From Blastomyces gilchristii SLH14081 (lineage: Eukaryota; Ascomycota; Eurotiomycetes; Onygenales; Ajellomycetaceae): a DNA stretch of 64,000 nt. Numbering within the stretch: the first letter of the stretch is position 1; each line of letters opens with the position of its first letter. A model generated the notes under the pieces. The model saw nothing but the letters and a program-made list of their open reading frames with translations. It made no database searches and was not told the origin of the DNA. Positions 1 through 12,046 of the stretch are shown here, in pieces. Where the stretch lies: the NCBI RefSeq assembly GCF_000003855.2, contig NW_003101663.1, positions 1,202,753 through 1,266,752 on the forward strand, in the 5' to 3' direction. The position numbers and the translations under genes are program-made.

Positions 1-1
1 A

Positions 2-1615
2 TGGGTTGCGGGCGCGGCAGGCTGGTTCTCCATCGCGCCCGCCAGAGGATACAAACCGATGTTCAACGAGATGGTCGAAGCCATTGACCTCCTATATTTC
101 CTTGCGGACCAGCACCAAAAGAGCAGGCGGCGGGGTAGAAAATGGAATCCAAAAGTAAATTATCTATTTGATGAGGTTCGTCTAGAAAATATCTTGGTTG
201 ACGACGTTGCGGGGTTGAATGGTGCAGAGCGCTTACTCTTCACCCCTCTCTCGATAGTACACGAAACATACCAATGGGGCGTGCGAGGATGCGGAGGACT
301 CAGCGGAGGTGTTCTACAAGCACCATGAGTTCCTTATCAACCGAATGGTCCAGGGTAAGGAGAATGTGGATTGGGCTTCGACTCCCATTTATGCTCATCT
401 ACGGGAGTTGTATTTGGTATGACACCCTGTAACAGGTCTCTCCTTATGAAAATTGGCTTCGCAGAAAATTCCGAGATCTAACCTGGTTTCAAGGATGTAT
501 TCGAGCGGGCAGAGGCGGCTGCGAATGAAACCCAAGAAGAGGTTGAATCTGACGAAGAATCAGAGGTTTCTCCCGATGCCGTGGACGTGGGGAGAGCCCA
601 GGCTGACACGATATTTGAGGTTGTTTTGGACATGAAAGAGTCGGGGCTACTCTCTAAACGGCGACTTAATGTTACGACTGTTGCGGAGACGCTTTTGAAA
701 CGATATGAAATGAGCTCTTTGGATTATGCTCTGGATTTGATTCGTGCGAGAGCTGGTTTGCTTACAGAGATGATGGACAACGCACAAACGGCGACTTTTG
801 ACTGGTCTTCAAAAGCCATATATCGACAGCTAAAAGAGCTAGAGAGTTCAGGATGCTTGAAAGGTATTAGCGACACCCCGCTACACCCCAGGGCACGAAG
901 GGAGGGCGGTTCTTCGTCTCCCTTGGCGGAAGAAAGCGAAGATGATGATGAAATTCCTGTTCCGAAGGGGCGAAGGCGTAAGGTACGAAAATCCCTGCTC
1001 CGCCCGAAGATGAGCTCGGTTTCGGTCAAGGCGGCTGGTAAACGCAATCGACAAACAGAAATTGGGAATACAGATTCTGAGGATGAATTTAACGAGCCTC
1101 CGGAATCGGATGATACGCCTTCAAAGAGCCGCGGCCACCGCCTGGTTCATGACCCATTCTCGTCAAGGGTGAATGAAAGCACCCGCTCGATAGTTTCTGG
1201 ATCAGACGTCGCTTCAGTAAGGAAAACACCGATGCAAGAGGTCTTCGAGGGCTTGATGACGGCCAGCCCAACCATCAATAACAACAGCGAAAACATAAAT
1301 CAAGCGACAGAGCCCCCTGATCTCGCTGATTTACCTGCGGATACATGGATTTGTTCGGTCCAGGGATGCGGCAAAACTATATACAAAGCCAGTTCGAAAC
1401 GGTCGAAAGAAGCTATTCTCGACCACTCCCTCGTCCATGCTGAAGACACTCAAGCCAAGCTGAACCTTGTATTCGCAGAACAGCGCCATAATGTCAACGC
1501 CTCTGTTAGCCATCTAGTCAGTCGCATTCGTGATTTCGGCTCCCATCAGGAATCAGCGGGAACATCTGATGAGGCTCCGTCCCTGCAGCGAACTCAGCAC
1601 CCGGAGGTAGCGTAA
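2..1615 (+). CDS. RFTS-like and C2H2 zinc-finger protein, 3' part (possible Raf2/DIM-7-type heterochromatin factor)
   Basis: Partial gene, open at the left edge. I join 2-175, 258-416 and 494-1615; both introns (82 and 77 bases) start GTTCGT or GTATGA, have CTTAC or CTAAC branch sites, and keep the frame, giving 484 residues here. The first exon (WVAGAAGWFSIAP, then a helix-like stretch ending YFLADQHQ) resembles the replication-foci-targeting (RFTS) fold of DNMT1 and of fission-yeast Raf2. The middle is acidic and basic low-complexity sequence with an NLS-like basic run (GRRRKVRK). The C-terminus holds a C-x4-C-x18-H-x3-H finger (from WICSVQGC to HSLVH). RFTS plus a terminal finger fits a Raf2/DIM-7-like subunit of the Cul4-H3K9 methyltransferase complex, but the family call is a resemblance by eye. 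The coding exons are certain; the function is tentative. Confidence 0.6.
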
Positions 1616-2272
1616 AGGGTTAAGGTGCGTCATTTTCCATAAAGCCCAAATTAAATTAGCTAACTTCCTGGTAGATTGTTTACCTACCTTTTGTAGTAAA
1701 GGTGGCGAAGAATTTAGCCATGAAGACGCCTCACACCGTGTATGCGGAATAATATATCCCTGGGTAGGGAGTCATTACGATATCCATTCTCAACGTTTTC
1801 CACGTGGTGATTTTCACTTCAAAATACCCATTGTACAGTACATATATATATATATGATATATGTATTTTTATATTCCATCAGGCGATACCACATGGCATG
1901 ATTCTGGAAGGCAACTTTTTTGGTGTTATTGGATCCCTATAACTTTAGTGATGAGTAACGAAGAATTTACGACCTATTAACAACTTTTAAGTGTGATCCA
2001 GCCTTGCCCTTCAAATTGACTGACATGGCTGCAAATGGAGGATTCTATAGGATAGCCCTTGGTGTTCTTGCAGTGTATAGGCAGATACATAACTTGCCCT
2101 GAATCCCTATTCCTTCATAACGAGGAAAGACTTAGCGACAGCTTTGATAAACAAATCAATTCTATAGAATTTAGGGCGGGAATATAAACCCATCCGCTCC
2201 CTAGCATACAGAAATGAAATGAGAAAATATCACAAACGTTTGCAATTATATGTGCTCCCGAATGCCGCACTC
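1616..2272. other. Convergent intergenic region, no gene seen
   Basis: This lies between the 3' ends of the RFTS-like gene (plus) and EBP2 (minus). It is AT-richer than the flanking exons and contains a short (TA)n run near 1,840-1,860. It probably holds both 3' UTRs. I see no coding potential. Confidence 0.6.
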
Positions 2273-3554
2273 TCAAGTCCTCTTGAAGGTTGCCCTTCTG
2301 CTCTTCCCCGGCCTCTGCGCGCCTCCTTTTTTTTGTCCTTTCATCTTACCCACTGAAAACCCGCTCAAATCGCCGCTGGACATCGCATCTCCACTCTTCG
2401 CGAATCGCTTCTTGCCCCCAAACCCAAACTTCTGATCCTTCTTTTGTCGCTTGCTTTGAGCACCCGGACCGTTGCGGCCACCCTTATTGGCTCCACCCCG
2501 TGAATGGGATTTGCCTTCGTCTTCTAGGGTAACGTCGAAAAGGTCTGACTCTTCAGTGGGAGCCCCATCACTCGCTTTGCGTTCTGCAAGGAGAGTAAAG
2601 GTATATATGTTAGGTTTGCAAATTTTACAAAGAGAAATGTAGAGTAATACGATTGGACAGCAGAAGTTGAGAACTTACTCCGCTTCAGACTATTGATCTT
2701 ATCCAGCGTCTCCCGCTTCTCTTTCTGTCTCTGTTGTAGCTTGGCAACCTGGACTTGTTTTCCGAACTTTTTAAGATCTCGCTGTCGTTTAGCTTCCGCG
2801 CTTGCCTTCTTCGCCGCAGCTTCGTCGAACAATTTCTTCTTCACTCGGCCCATATGCTCATCAGACTTGACCATTTCGGCAAAGTAATCTGTCGGTCGTG
2901 AAAAGGGTATCCCTTCCTTCTTCAATTGATCTCTCGCGGATTTCGCGGCGGAAACGCAAACAGTGTAGAAAGCCAATTCACGTGTAAGATCATCGTTGGG
3001 ATCTGGGACATCGATGGGTTCTGTTGATGTAAGGCTGTTGTGTTCTGAGAATGGAGTCTGAGGCGTGAGAAACGAGATGCGCTTGAGCGAAGAGAGGATG
3101 GCGGCGGAATTGTTGATAGTGAGGCGTTGGTGCGGTATTACGTCTGTGGCATCTTCCTCTGAAAGCTCTGATAAGGGAATGTCCTCTTCCTCTTCATCCT
3201 CGTCCCCATGTTCATCTTGCTCTTCTTCCTGATCCGTCCGTCGCTCCTCTTTAGCTTGGCTCGTAGGAGTGGGTTTTTCGTCTTCTCTATCTCCGGTACC
3301 ATTTTGCTTTAGAGAAGTGGGATCCTAACCAGTCAAATGTCAGTAGTGTAAAAGCGGCATTCAATGGTCTCCCGGACACATACAGTTTGTTTAGTTTCTT
3401 GCTCCTCATTATCATTCAGGGTATCTTTAGAATCTCCCGCCGGTGCTCTTTTTCTCCTCTCTGCAGCCTTCTGCAACTTTTTCTGTCGCTCTAACTCATA
3501 ATTGCGTCCTTTATGGGCATCTAGCGCCGATAGCAACTTACTCTTTTTCACCAT
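2273..3554 (-). CDS. ebp2: rRNA-processing protein EBP2
   Basis: Minus-strand gene in three exons: 3554-3384, 3324-2679 and 2583-2273 (375 residues). Intron 1 is GTATGT...TTAG (59 bases) and intron 2 GTAAGT...GCAG (95 bases); both keep the frame. The start MVKKSKLLSALDAHKG is lysine-rich. A Glu/Asp-rich stretch (EEEEDIPLSELSEED) follows, then the conserved EBP2 core: LAFYTVCVSAAKSARDQL, PFSRPTDYFAEMVKSDEHM, then a Lys/Ala coiled coil with KKFGKQVQVAKLQQRQKEK. The C-terminus is basic (KKGGAQRPGKSRRATFKRT). EBP2 acts in the nucleolus in 27S pre-rRNA processing and 60S assembly. Length and domain order match fungal EBP2. Its 3' end faces the upstream plus-strand gene. Confidence 0.93.
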
Positions 3555-6500
3555 TGTGAATATGCGAAGGGTATAATGCCGAGAGCAAGAAACTGGTAAG
3601 ATGGTACTTGGTGTATTTCTCTTTCAACGGGCGGCCAAAGCGAAATAAGCTTGGAGAATTTTTTGGGATAACGCCTGCCCATATGTGGCTAGCGGTTTGA
3701 GCATTCGGCTCCAACAACCTTGCCGTATATAGATTAGCGTTGAACAGCAGATATCTTATCAACACGTGACACAAAGTTGCACCTTTCCTAATTAGGGTAT
3801 CCTACTTTCAGGCATCATCTTGCCTTGAGATTCTGTTTCGTCTCCATTTCACCGTCATTATTCATTTAGGTCTTAAGGTCCCCGCAGGTCCTGTAAATCA
3901 CGAGGATTACCCAAAAGAATTCTCTGAAGCTGTTTAGTTCCTCCCAGGGCCACCAAGCCTCAACTTGCCCTGATGAATCAGACAATGGCCCAGCTATGCC
4001 CGATATACTACTCCTGGCCCCTGAGAAAACGTTGAACGGCCACATTTTGACCACGTCGGGCAGGAAACTGTGTTGTAAACACGGCTGCCAAGTTCATGTT
4101 GGTCACGTGGAAGATCTATCTCCTCTTCAGTCCTTAGCCTTTCCCCAAAAAGGTTCGGAACAATCCAACCATGAACTCTCTGCAACAGACAATTTGGGTA
4201 CAGCATCGCCGCTCTCGGGGTTGGTCTTGTTTGCGCATGAAAATCCGATCGTGGCTGGATTTGCCGATGATGTGATGTCACTGGGAAACAGACCCTTCCC
4301 TCAATTTTACTTGATACCTTTGGGTCTGTGGTTACTTGAATCCCCCCCCCCTCCCACGGCCACTGTTCCAGATCTGCTGGGTGTACCAGATGCTCGTACC
4401 GTTCCCCGGCAGAAATGCAGTCCAACATAGGCAGATGCCAAGACGGAAATGGCGTCTACTTCTAGCATGAGGTATGGAACTGAGCTACCCCTCTATTTAC
4501 AAGAGAACTGCAGATGTGCCCCGATTCCTGTCCCAATTACTATGTCATTAAAAAAGGCCAAATTACTCTTGACAGCAATTATGTCAAGAAACGACTCTTC
4601 GAATTCAAGGGACTCAAACCAAAACCCGATCGTCTGGTTCGGAAAAAGCCCAATGGACGGTTAGGAAAGCTGTGTTTCACTGCCGAGCACATCATTTCAT
4701 CAATCGCCTAGCACGAACAACGCATGTCATCATGTCAACGGGGAATGCTGGCGCCCATCACATGATACGAGATCCCGTTGGAAGCCTTTCTTCAAGAGAT
4801 ATACGCAATTGGGTAGAGGAAGGAGCATACATGACACACATCGGTGTGCCTATCTCCTGTGCGGACGGATCTACTCTGTCGTAACTACCAAACACCGTTG
4901 GAACGCTCCATTGGAGCCCAAATTGGTCAAGAATATTACCCGTGAATCCCCATATAATCATATATATTGACTTCGGCCTTCTTGGCCATGTCTCAAAGAG
5001 ACCTTTACTCCATTCAATATTGTTACTCGCCGCCTGCTGATAGAGCAGAAGTCAGACCATCATCAGTCTCGACACATCTTATGCTTGCTTTTTTATCACA
5101 CATTGGGAGAGATTTGTGTTAATCGTACCTATTTTTCGCCAACATCCATAAAAATATGACACCCAATAAATTTCATCACAGCTCCGCCGCTCCTGGGGAC
5201 ATTCCGCCTTTGTAACCTGCACGGGTGATTGGCCAGGTGAGTCACTTGAAGAGGAAAAAAAAAAAAAAAAAAAAAAGAACTTTGGTTCCTTTGACTCGAG
5301 ATTCCATGTGCTTTGATGGCAAACAGACTGAATAACGCTGACCAATTTTTGTGGTGGCCCTGGCACAGCTGCAAGAACCATATCACCCACCAATCTTGGG
5401 CCAATATTAATACCCATCAACCTGCGCGGAAAGATTGAGACTCCAGTCCTGGTGGCGACCAGAATAGACGCTCGCACGAATACTCTGCCCAACCATTATC
5501 GACATCTAGGCTTGGCTCGGACGGTTTACCTCATTAACTATCACTTGTAGTCTTTCGCTCCGATGGAAAAGAAATACCAGGATGACACTGGTGGGTGTAC
5601 AAGTTTCCTCGACATTGCATGAATAAAGAAGAAGTCAACGAGGCGTGTCGCGCAACTACTTCTTCAAACAAATGAGAGACCTAGTCATTTGTGAAGCCTT
5701 CAATTCATAGTCCTCCTCATACTTATCCTCACCCGTTACCCTACCCGAACAACCATTACGACGGGGAGCTTAGCCTGAGGAGTCATCACGTTCCCAGATA
5801 ATCCCTTTAAGCTATTATCATGGGGCAGGCATAATTGCTGGGATACATCACGATATAAGGACATGAACCTTTTCCCGGCCATGTCAAGGTAATGAAAGTG
5901 ATAGACGTTAATCAAAGTCGCTAGGGTTTACTGTCGCGCATGGTAAACTATAGGAAGTGCTGATCGCGTTACAAATAATTTGATAAATGAAAGAGCTTAT
6001 GTATCAAGACCCTAGTGATTGGGTACGCAATATATGACACAAACAATGACGCATATACCTGTTTGTGTTCCCAACATGACCCGAGGTTGAAACCTCTGGA
6101 TTAGCAGGTCAAAAGAGAGACAGCGGCAGTGCGGTTGACTCGGATAGTGGCATATCTTGTGATTCCGCTGCCAATCAAGCTATTGCCGGGTTGATGGAAG
6201 TCACGTTTTGGGGAGACTTGGGCTTGTCATTAGCTGTTTGGAAGTTTTCGTACAGGTATTATCAGGCACTTGCTCTCGTGGAGGGGTGGGGAGGGGTGGG
6301 AACATGTGTTGAGCCTAGACAAAGCTCGATCAGTTTGCCGGCCCTCTAATTGGCTCTTTCTTTTTGTGATGTCTTTCATTTATACTCAGATCAAGGATGC
6401 GGTGCACAGCTCTATAATGCATATATGTCTATTGCGTGGAGCTTTGCTTTTGAGACTTGGACTCTAGTTCACGGGACATCAGCTTGAATGGCGGGGTCCC

Positions 6501-6661
6501 TGAGTCTTTTTCTCCTCAATCAGTGTCATGGCGAGTAAGGTATATCACACCTACCTATTGACCTCATCCCATGTATAATGAGCACAGTCTGCGCGTGTAG
6601 ACGCACACATCCCGCTACAGGTTGAACTGGCAGGTACCCCAACCAGCATCTCTCGTTTTGT

Positions 6662-6700
<39 letters not shown>

Positions 6701-7090
6701 TTGCACTCCCGAGAGAGGGAGAATAGGGTCTGACCGTCCGCAATTTTTTTCTTTTGTACCATCAATCCCTTGAGGTGGAAATTGTTTAAATGGAGCCTTC
6801 ATTCTCTTGAATTCGCGGAACGTAAAGGATGGACCTTTTGTTTCGAGTGGACCGCAGTATTGTCTACCCCTTTTGGTGGAGGCTTCCAAAGGCAACTGTT
6901 CAATAACACCACAATCTCAAACGCACAAAGGCAGTAGTCAATCCTTCTCAAAAATCCCTCTTCACATTAAACTTCTTAAGAGAAGCCCATCCTCTTTTAC
7001 GTCAACCATCCTAGTCTCCTCTCTTCAGTTTAGGACTCCTAACCTTCCCCCAATTTCCACTTCTCGTCTCAAGCACTCGTATTCCTCCAA
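3555..7090. other. Long intergenic region without a supported gene
   Basis: These 3.5 kb between the EBP2 start and the MFS transporter have gene-like base composition, but no frame shows a conserved domain or a convincing exon chain. The longest open frames (144 codons at 3,994-4,430 on both strands) look like chance. The region holds an A22 tract (5,255-5,276) and a T37 tract (6,663-6,699). It must contain the EBP2 and transporter promoters, and could carry a non-coding transcript or a decayed gene. Confidence 0.5.
6663..6699. repeat. T37 homopolymer
   Basis: An uninterrupted run of about 37 T lies some 390 bases upstream of the MFS transporter start. It is probably a slippage-prone tract or an old poly(A) tail on the minus strand. 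No flanking element is recognisable. Confidence 0.8.
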
Positions 7091-9171
7091 ATGGCTTATA
7101 TCCGACCGGATCCACCCAATGGAGGAGTGAGAGCGTGGTCGGTTGTGGTAGGCTCGTTTCTCCTTCAAATGTCTTCTTTTGGATATCTCAATACGTACGT
7201 ATCTGCTCCTTACCAAAATAATATTTGGGTTGCTGTTTGCCCTTTTTGGTAAAATCGACGCGGCAGCATCTCATTAATGAGCAATTTCACCGGAGCTGAT
7301 AGCAGAGTTGATTTGCTGACTGCTTTCCTTATTGTGGATTTGCCAGCTGTGGAACTTTCCAATACTATTATCAGAGTATCATGTTGCCCAGCAAGAATTC
7401 ATCCCAGCTTGCCTGGATCACAACGCTTCAAATCGCTTTCTTTTTCGCGTGCGGGCCAGCCGTGGGCAAACTTGTGGACGTGTACGGCTCTCGGCCTGTC
7501 ATTGCTCCCTTTGCTGCCCTGGCGGTCATATCGCTTGGTATGCTGAGTCTCTGCACTCAGTACTACCAAGTGCTCCTAGCTCAAGGGGTTGCGTTTGGAA
7601 TCGCAGTTTCTGGAACTTGCCTGCCAGCCATAGTTACGGTATCCCAGTGGTTCTCAACCAAAAGAGGATTGGCCGTCGGTGTTGCGAGCTGTGGAAGCAG
7701 CGTTGGTAAGACATTTTAGTTTATCACTGCCTTCTTGTTATTATTTGTCATGCTCAGCATAACCGCAGCGCACTAGACATGCAGAAAACATATCTTTCAT
7801 TGGGTATTAGTGGAAGTACTTGCTTGTTCAGCCATTCATGCTAACAAAATTAATTAGGGGGTGTCATTTTCCCGATTATGGTTTCCAGACTGATTAAATC
7901 CCACGGCTTTGCGTCCGCTATCAGGTGGTCAATGGTTGTAGTTGGCATAACAATGCTGATTGGAATATTGCTATGCGACACTCCCTTTCCACCACTCTAC
8001 AAATTGAAAAAGCTGCAAGGTGACGAAGAAGCCGGCCAACCCACCGATAGAAAGAACTCTCAGGATATAGAGCCAGGTGATGCTGAATCGGTTGGGAGCA
8101 AAGCCAAGGAGGCTGAATTGGATTCCCCTGTGCTCGAAGCTGCGATACCACCAATCAACGAAGAGGAAAATGCAAAAGGACTACTGAGTGGGCTGCTGCA
8201 ACGGAAAGCACTTGGATGGGCGGGTTTTGTTTTAGGCACTTTCTTCTTCATGTGTGTGACAACTGGCCCCAAGATATGTACAACCATGATACTGACTCAA
8301 AATGTTCTGTTACTTCATAGGTGGTCATTCTTGGCGCCCTTTAACTACCTCCCTCTGATGTCGGTTGCCAGTGGAATGTCCCCAGATCTTGCACAGTACA
8401 CTCTCACAGTAACCAAGTAAGTGACAATCTCAAGAACCTCTTGGAAGCGAAAGTAAATATGTAAGGCAATAAGTATGGCTAACTCTCGATTCCTAGTGCC
8501 GGTTCAATGTTTGGTCGGTGAGTGTGACACCTGGCCCCGTTCTTGATGATCTTCCTTGCTTTTACTCCTTATGTATGTTCGTTCCGTTTCTCTAACGAAC
8601 GACAATTCAGCGTGGGCCTAGGAGCTGTATCCGACAAAATGGGCGCATTTAACGTCATGTGCATTGTCACCACCTTCACTGCTACAACAGTTTTAGGGTT
8701 TTGGTTGCCCCTCAGCTACAACCCCTCCACGGTTGGCATTTTTATGTTTGGGGGTATCTATGGTGTTGCTAGCGGCGGATTTATCAGCTTGATCGCGCCT
8801 TGCGTTGTATCTCTTGCCAACAGTCAGCTAGAGAACCTAGGCATTACGTTTGGGCTCGTGTGTATAGGCCTTGCCTTCGGGTATGTTGGCGCTCTTCTGC
8901 CCCTTCTCTCACTATCTTCAAGAGATTATGTGTTTTACCCATCCTTTTCAAGCAATCATAGATGGAAGCTAATCAAAAAATTTCTTTTGCGTTCTAAATA
9001 TACAGAGCACTTGTCGGATTACCAGCAATGGCTGCCGTGAAAGACAGCGCAGCCTCTCACAGCTTCGAAGACCTAATTATCTTCACAGGAGTAGTATTGG
9101 CTGTCGGTTCAGTCTGCATGGTCGTTGCCCGCTACATGAAAGGCGGCATCAATTTCCGGACTAAAGTCTAA
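7091..9171 (+). CDS. MFS transporter, monocarboxylate-porter (MCT-like) type
   Basis: Seven exons: 7091-7194, 7347-7705, 7858-8251, 8321-8416, 8497-8517, 8611-8880 and 9006-9171, totalling 1,410 bases (469 residues). The ATG opens MAYIRPDPPNGGVRAWSVVVG, the usual cytosolic lead (PDGGxxAW) into TM1 of fungal MCT-like porters. Later landmarks are LNTCGTFQYYYQSIMLPS, LVDVYGSRPV (loop 2-3), FSTKRGLAVGVASCGSSVGGVIFPIM, a charged central loop of about 60 residues (DEEAGQPTDRKNSQ), APFNYLPLMSVASGMSP and GAVSDKMGAFNV. All seven exons are needed to cover the 12 expected membrane segments. Exon 5 is only 21 bases. The intron after FFFM starts GTGTGT and would read through if retained. Likely plasma-membrane or vacuolar proton-linked uptake of a carboxylate or related solute; the substrate cannot be read from sequence. 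Confidence 0.9.
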
Positions 9172-10637
9172 TGAAAGGCGTAGCGAACTTCCTATTATTT
9201 GCCACGCGAATGCACATGTCCATGCCAACAAGGGAAGGGTCATAATAGTTTTCTTTTACACATTTCCTTGTTCATCAGGGTAACCCACTACTTTTTTAGT
9301 ACAGCACGTTTAATATTTTAACGGTGGATTTGGCATAAAGTAGGAATTTCGAAGGAAACAAAGAATAACCAACAAGTGAGGAGGAAAACCTGAGGAGAGA
9401 TAAAGCAAAAGCGAGAGAGAGAAGTAGTACGGTTTCACAGGTAGATAGAAAAAAAATAAAAGAAATCCCAGTTCCTAGATACACATTTTATTATTGCTTA
9501 GAAGTACATCAGAGAACAATCCATCTATGAGAACTGATCGCTTGCGTTGCTCGGCCTTTGAGGTTCCCCCAAGATCTCAAATTATGCTGTGTTGCCTAGG
9601 AAAGCAGGGTGAAAAATCCAGAACATACATGAAAAAAGGAACACTTTTCATGCTTGATTGTGTGGAAGACATGAAAGAAAAAGGATGATTGACAGACAGA
9701 AGGTTCATATTTTTATTTTCTTTTGCTCATCAATGTTTCCCCTCACCTTAACCTCTTGAAGAACGAACTCAATAGGTCTAGCTGGACATGGGCCATCCAC
9801 TCTGTCAAAGGCAAGACAAATGTTACATTCAGGTCAAACCTAGAGGTCGTTGCTTTGGAGGGTGGTGTGATAAAAGTCGTCCACTGGAGTCTTAACATCT
9901 AGGAGATCACGATGTTTAATCGCCTACTTCCTGCAGATATCATAAGACGTGTGACGTAAAGTAAGAACAAGGAAATAACCGCATGCGTTTGGCAATTGCT
10001 AGGTATCATGTTTCCCCAGCACCGGATGTACACCTACCTGTTGTACATATACATGTACATGTACATGTGCATGTACTCAAGTTCTTCCTGATGTCACTTG
10101 CGCAGTACAGTACCTCGGCTGTGGAGTAGTTACCATTTGCTCTACGCAAAAGGTGAAAGGACGTCCCTCTTGAAAATCAGGTAAGGACTCATTCATCCAT
10201 TCATCCATCCCCTACGACAACGATAATAAAAGACTAGCCTTGCTGACCATAACTTACTCGTAACATTTGATATAATCTCACCTCAAGGAGATTTGAATAG
10301 AAATGCGGCTCAAATACTCTTCCACGGAACCAGTGGCTTGCTTAAATCATGTTCTGACCAATAGTAGGGCGTCTCGGGATGTATCCACAACCTTAAATCC
10401 ACGGAAGCAAACTGGTACAGATCACATTGTTGTTTCGAACAGCTAGCGAAGGCCATGACAAGCATGTTGCATGGCAAAACACGAAACAAATCCATCGCTC
10501 CTCTCCCTTTCCGCGCATATATCTCTTACTATTACCGGGTCCGAAGGGAATATACTCGAATATACACCCAAAGGGCCCACCAACGCACATATCTTCATAG
10601 TCAAGAGCAGTCTAGACGCATCAACACGTTGTGAACA
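9172..10637. other. Intergenic region, no gene seen
   Basis: This separates the transporter from the HSBP1-like gene. I see no conserved frame. A TACATG-type tandem run lies at about 10,043-10,074 and a short ATTCATCC run near 10,190. The last few hundred bases should hold the HSBP1 promoter. Confidence 0.55.
10043..10074. repeat. TACATG microsatellite
   Basis: About five consecutive TACATG/TGCATG units form a self-complementary run that could fold into a cruciform. It is non-coding. Confidence 0.7.
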
Positions 10638-11210
10638 ATGTCCACTCTAAGCCGTAGACCCTCGCAGCTCCGCTCAAATAGTGACACGGACAACAATAAA
10701 CGTTCGTCAATACAAGCGGTACGCTCTCGGCTTAAAACTTTCCTTAAAAGTCGGAACTCAACGCGAAAACGAGTCGCTTGCTAATAATGGGTTTCCATTG
10801 AAACGAACACCAGGCAACTACCGCCGGAGATGAGAGCTCAAACCAATTGGTGCAAGCGGTCGACGAGTTGCTAGACCAACTACAGAATAAATTCGACAAA
10901 GTCTCAAAGGAGATCTTTGGAAAATGTGAGTTTCATGCTTTTTGGATACTTTGCTTGCTTTTGACTTTTGTTTTCGCGAAATAAAATCGTTGTCCCGCCC
11001 CACTGGACATGCCCCGCCCTCCGCCGCTTCGTCTCCATTCAATCCTCACCTACAAAAATGGACTTTTTCATACGCATGTGTCATGCACCCCTGTATACAC
11101 TCAATCACTAATTACAAACTCCCTTCCCATTAGTGGATGATATGGCACGAAGACTCGACCAACTCGAAGCCGCTCTCGCTAGTTCCCCTGAAGCAAACAC
11201 GACGAACTGA
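10638..11210 (+). CDS. Heat-shock-factor-binding protein 1 (HSBP1) family
   Basis: Three exons, 10638-10718, 10814-10925 and 11134-11210, give 89 residues. Splice sites are GTACGC...CCAG, with a CTAAT branch, and GTGAGT...TTAG. The N-terminal third (MSTLSRRPSQLRSNSDTD) is a Ser/Arg-rich extension. From about residue 36 the protein is the HSBP1 heptad-repeat coiled coil: LVQAVDELLDQLQNKFDKVS, then KEIFGKLDDMARRLDQLEAAL. HSBP1 proteins form small coiled-coil trimers or hexamers that bind the trimerisation domain of HSF1, and in other eukaryotes contribute to WASH-complex assembly. No single-frame ORF covers this gene, so it is easy to miss. Family call is firm; the cellular role in this fungus is inferred. 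Confidence 0.88.
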
Positions 11211-12046
11211 TACGCCCCTCCATTCATAAAAAATGGTGGTTTTGCCTCATTTCTCTCTTTCCCAAAGCATACAACGACTTGATTTCCGATTCTTCCTTTT
11301 TCATCTGGATTCACAGCACTATACAGCATATGTATGATAAGCTCAGGAATTCCCAAATCTCTGCATTTTTTGCGCACATACGGACCCCCCAACAGCCGAA
11401 GCTGAATAACCCACAGAACCACATCCTTGGCCAAAGTTAACTCTCCGTCGAAAGTCAGGAGAGAGCGGCGGTATCATATGCAAGATATTGGCGTTGTCGG
11501 ACCTTTTATTTTATATTCTATGTTTGCTGATCAATTGAGCTGTTTCTGTTGTCTAGTACAAGACTGAACGGTCGCAGAAGCTCTATCGTCTTCTAAGTCC
11601 TGTTTCTGAAATGATATTGTAATCCCTCTTTGTATTTTATTTTGTTTTCCTTTTTATATTATATGTATTTATTTTATGTTTTCGCAGCCTGGAAGCTTGT
11701 TGGTTCTTTTGTCATACCCCCTTTAAAAAAAAAATTAGGTCCTAGAAAGCTTTATATTTCCTCTCTTGGATTTATTAAAGATACCCAGTCGATTCTATAC
11801 ATTATTTTCATGGGAAATTGAATGTGTCCAAGGAATGAAATGAACAGCAAAAACTGAAATCTATCAATTATACACAATGCAAGGCATAAATCATACACTA
11901 CATATTTGCCTTTCTAGGGGATAATCTCGTTCACCATCACCCTTGAACCCATCGGCCACTAGGACCCCCCCACACACACCCCCTCCCAGCCACAAACCAG
12001 CTTCATCCCTTAGGGCCCTAAGAAATCCATCCTACACACCGTTCGC
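11211..12046. other. Convergent 3' region, no gene seen
   Basis: This lies between the stop codons of the HSBP1-like gene (plus) and the disulfide isomerase gene (minus). It is AT-rich around 11,620-11,780 and probably contains two 3' UTRs and their polyadenylation signals. No supported coding sequence. Confidence 0.6.

Noticed and set aside
3994..4430. Two overlapping 144-codon open frames, one on each strand
   Set aside because: No domain, no codon or splice support, and each is the shadow of the other. Treated as chance.
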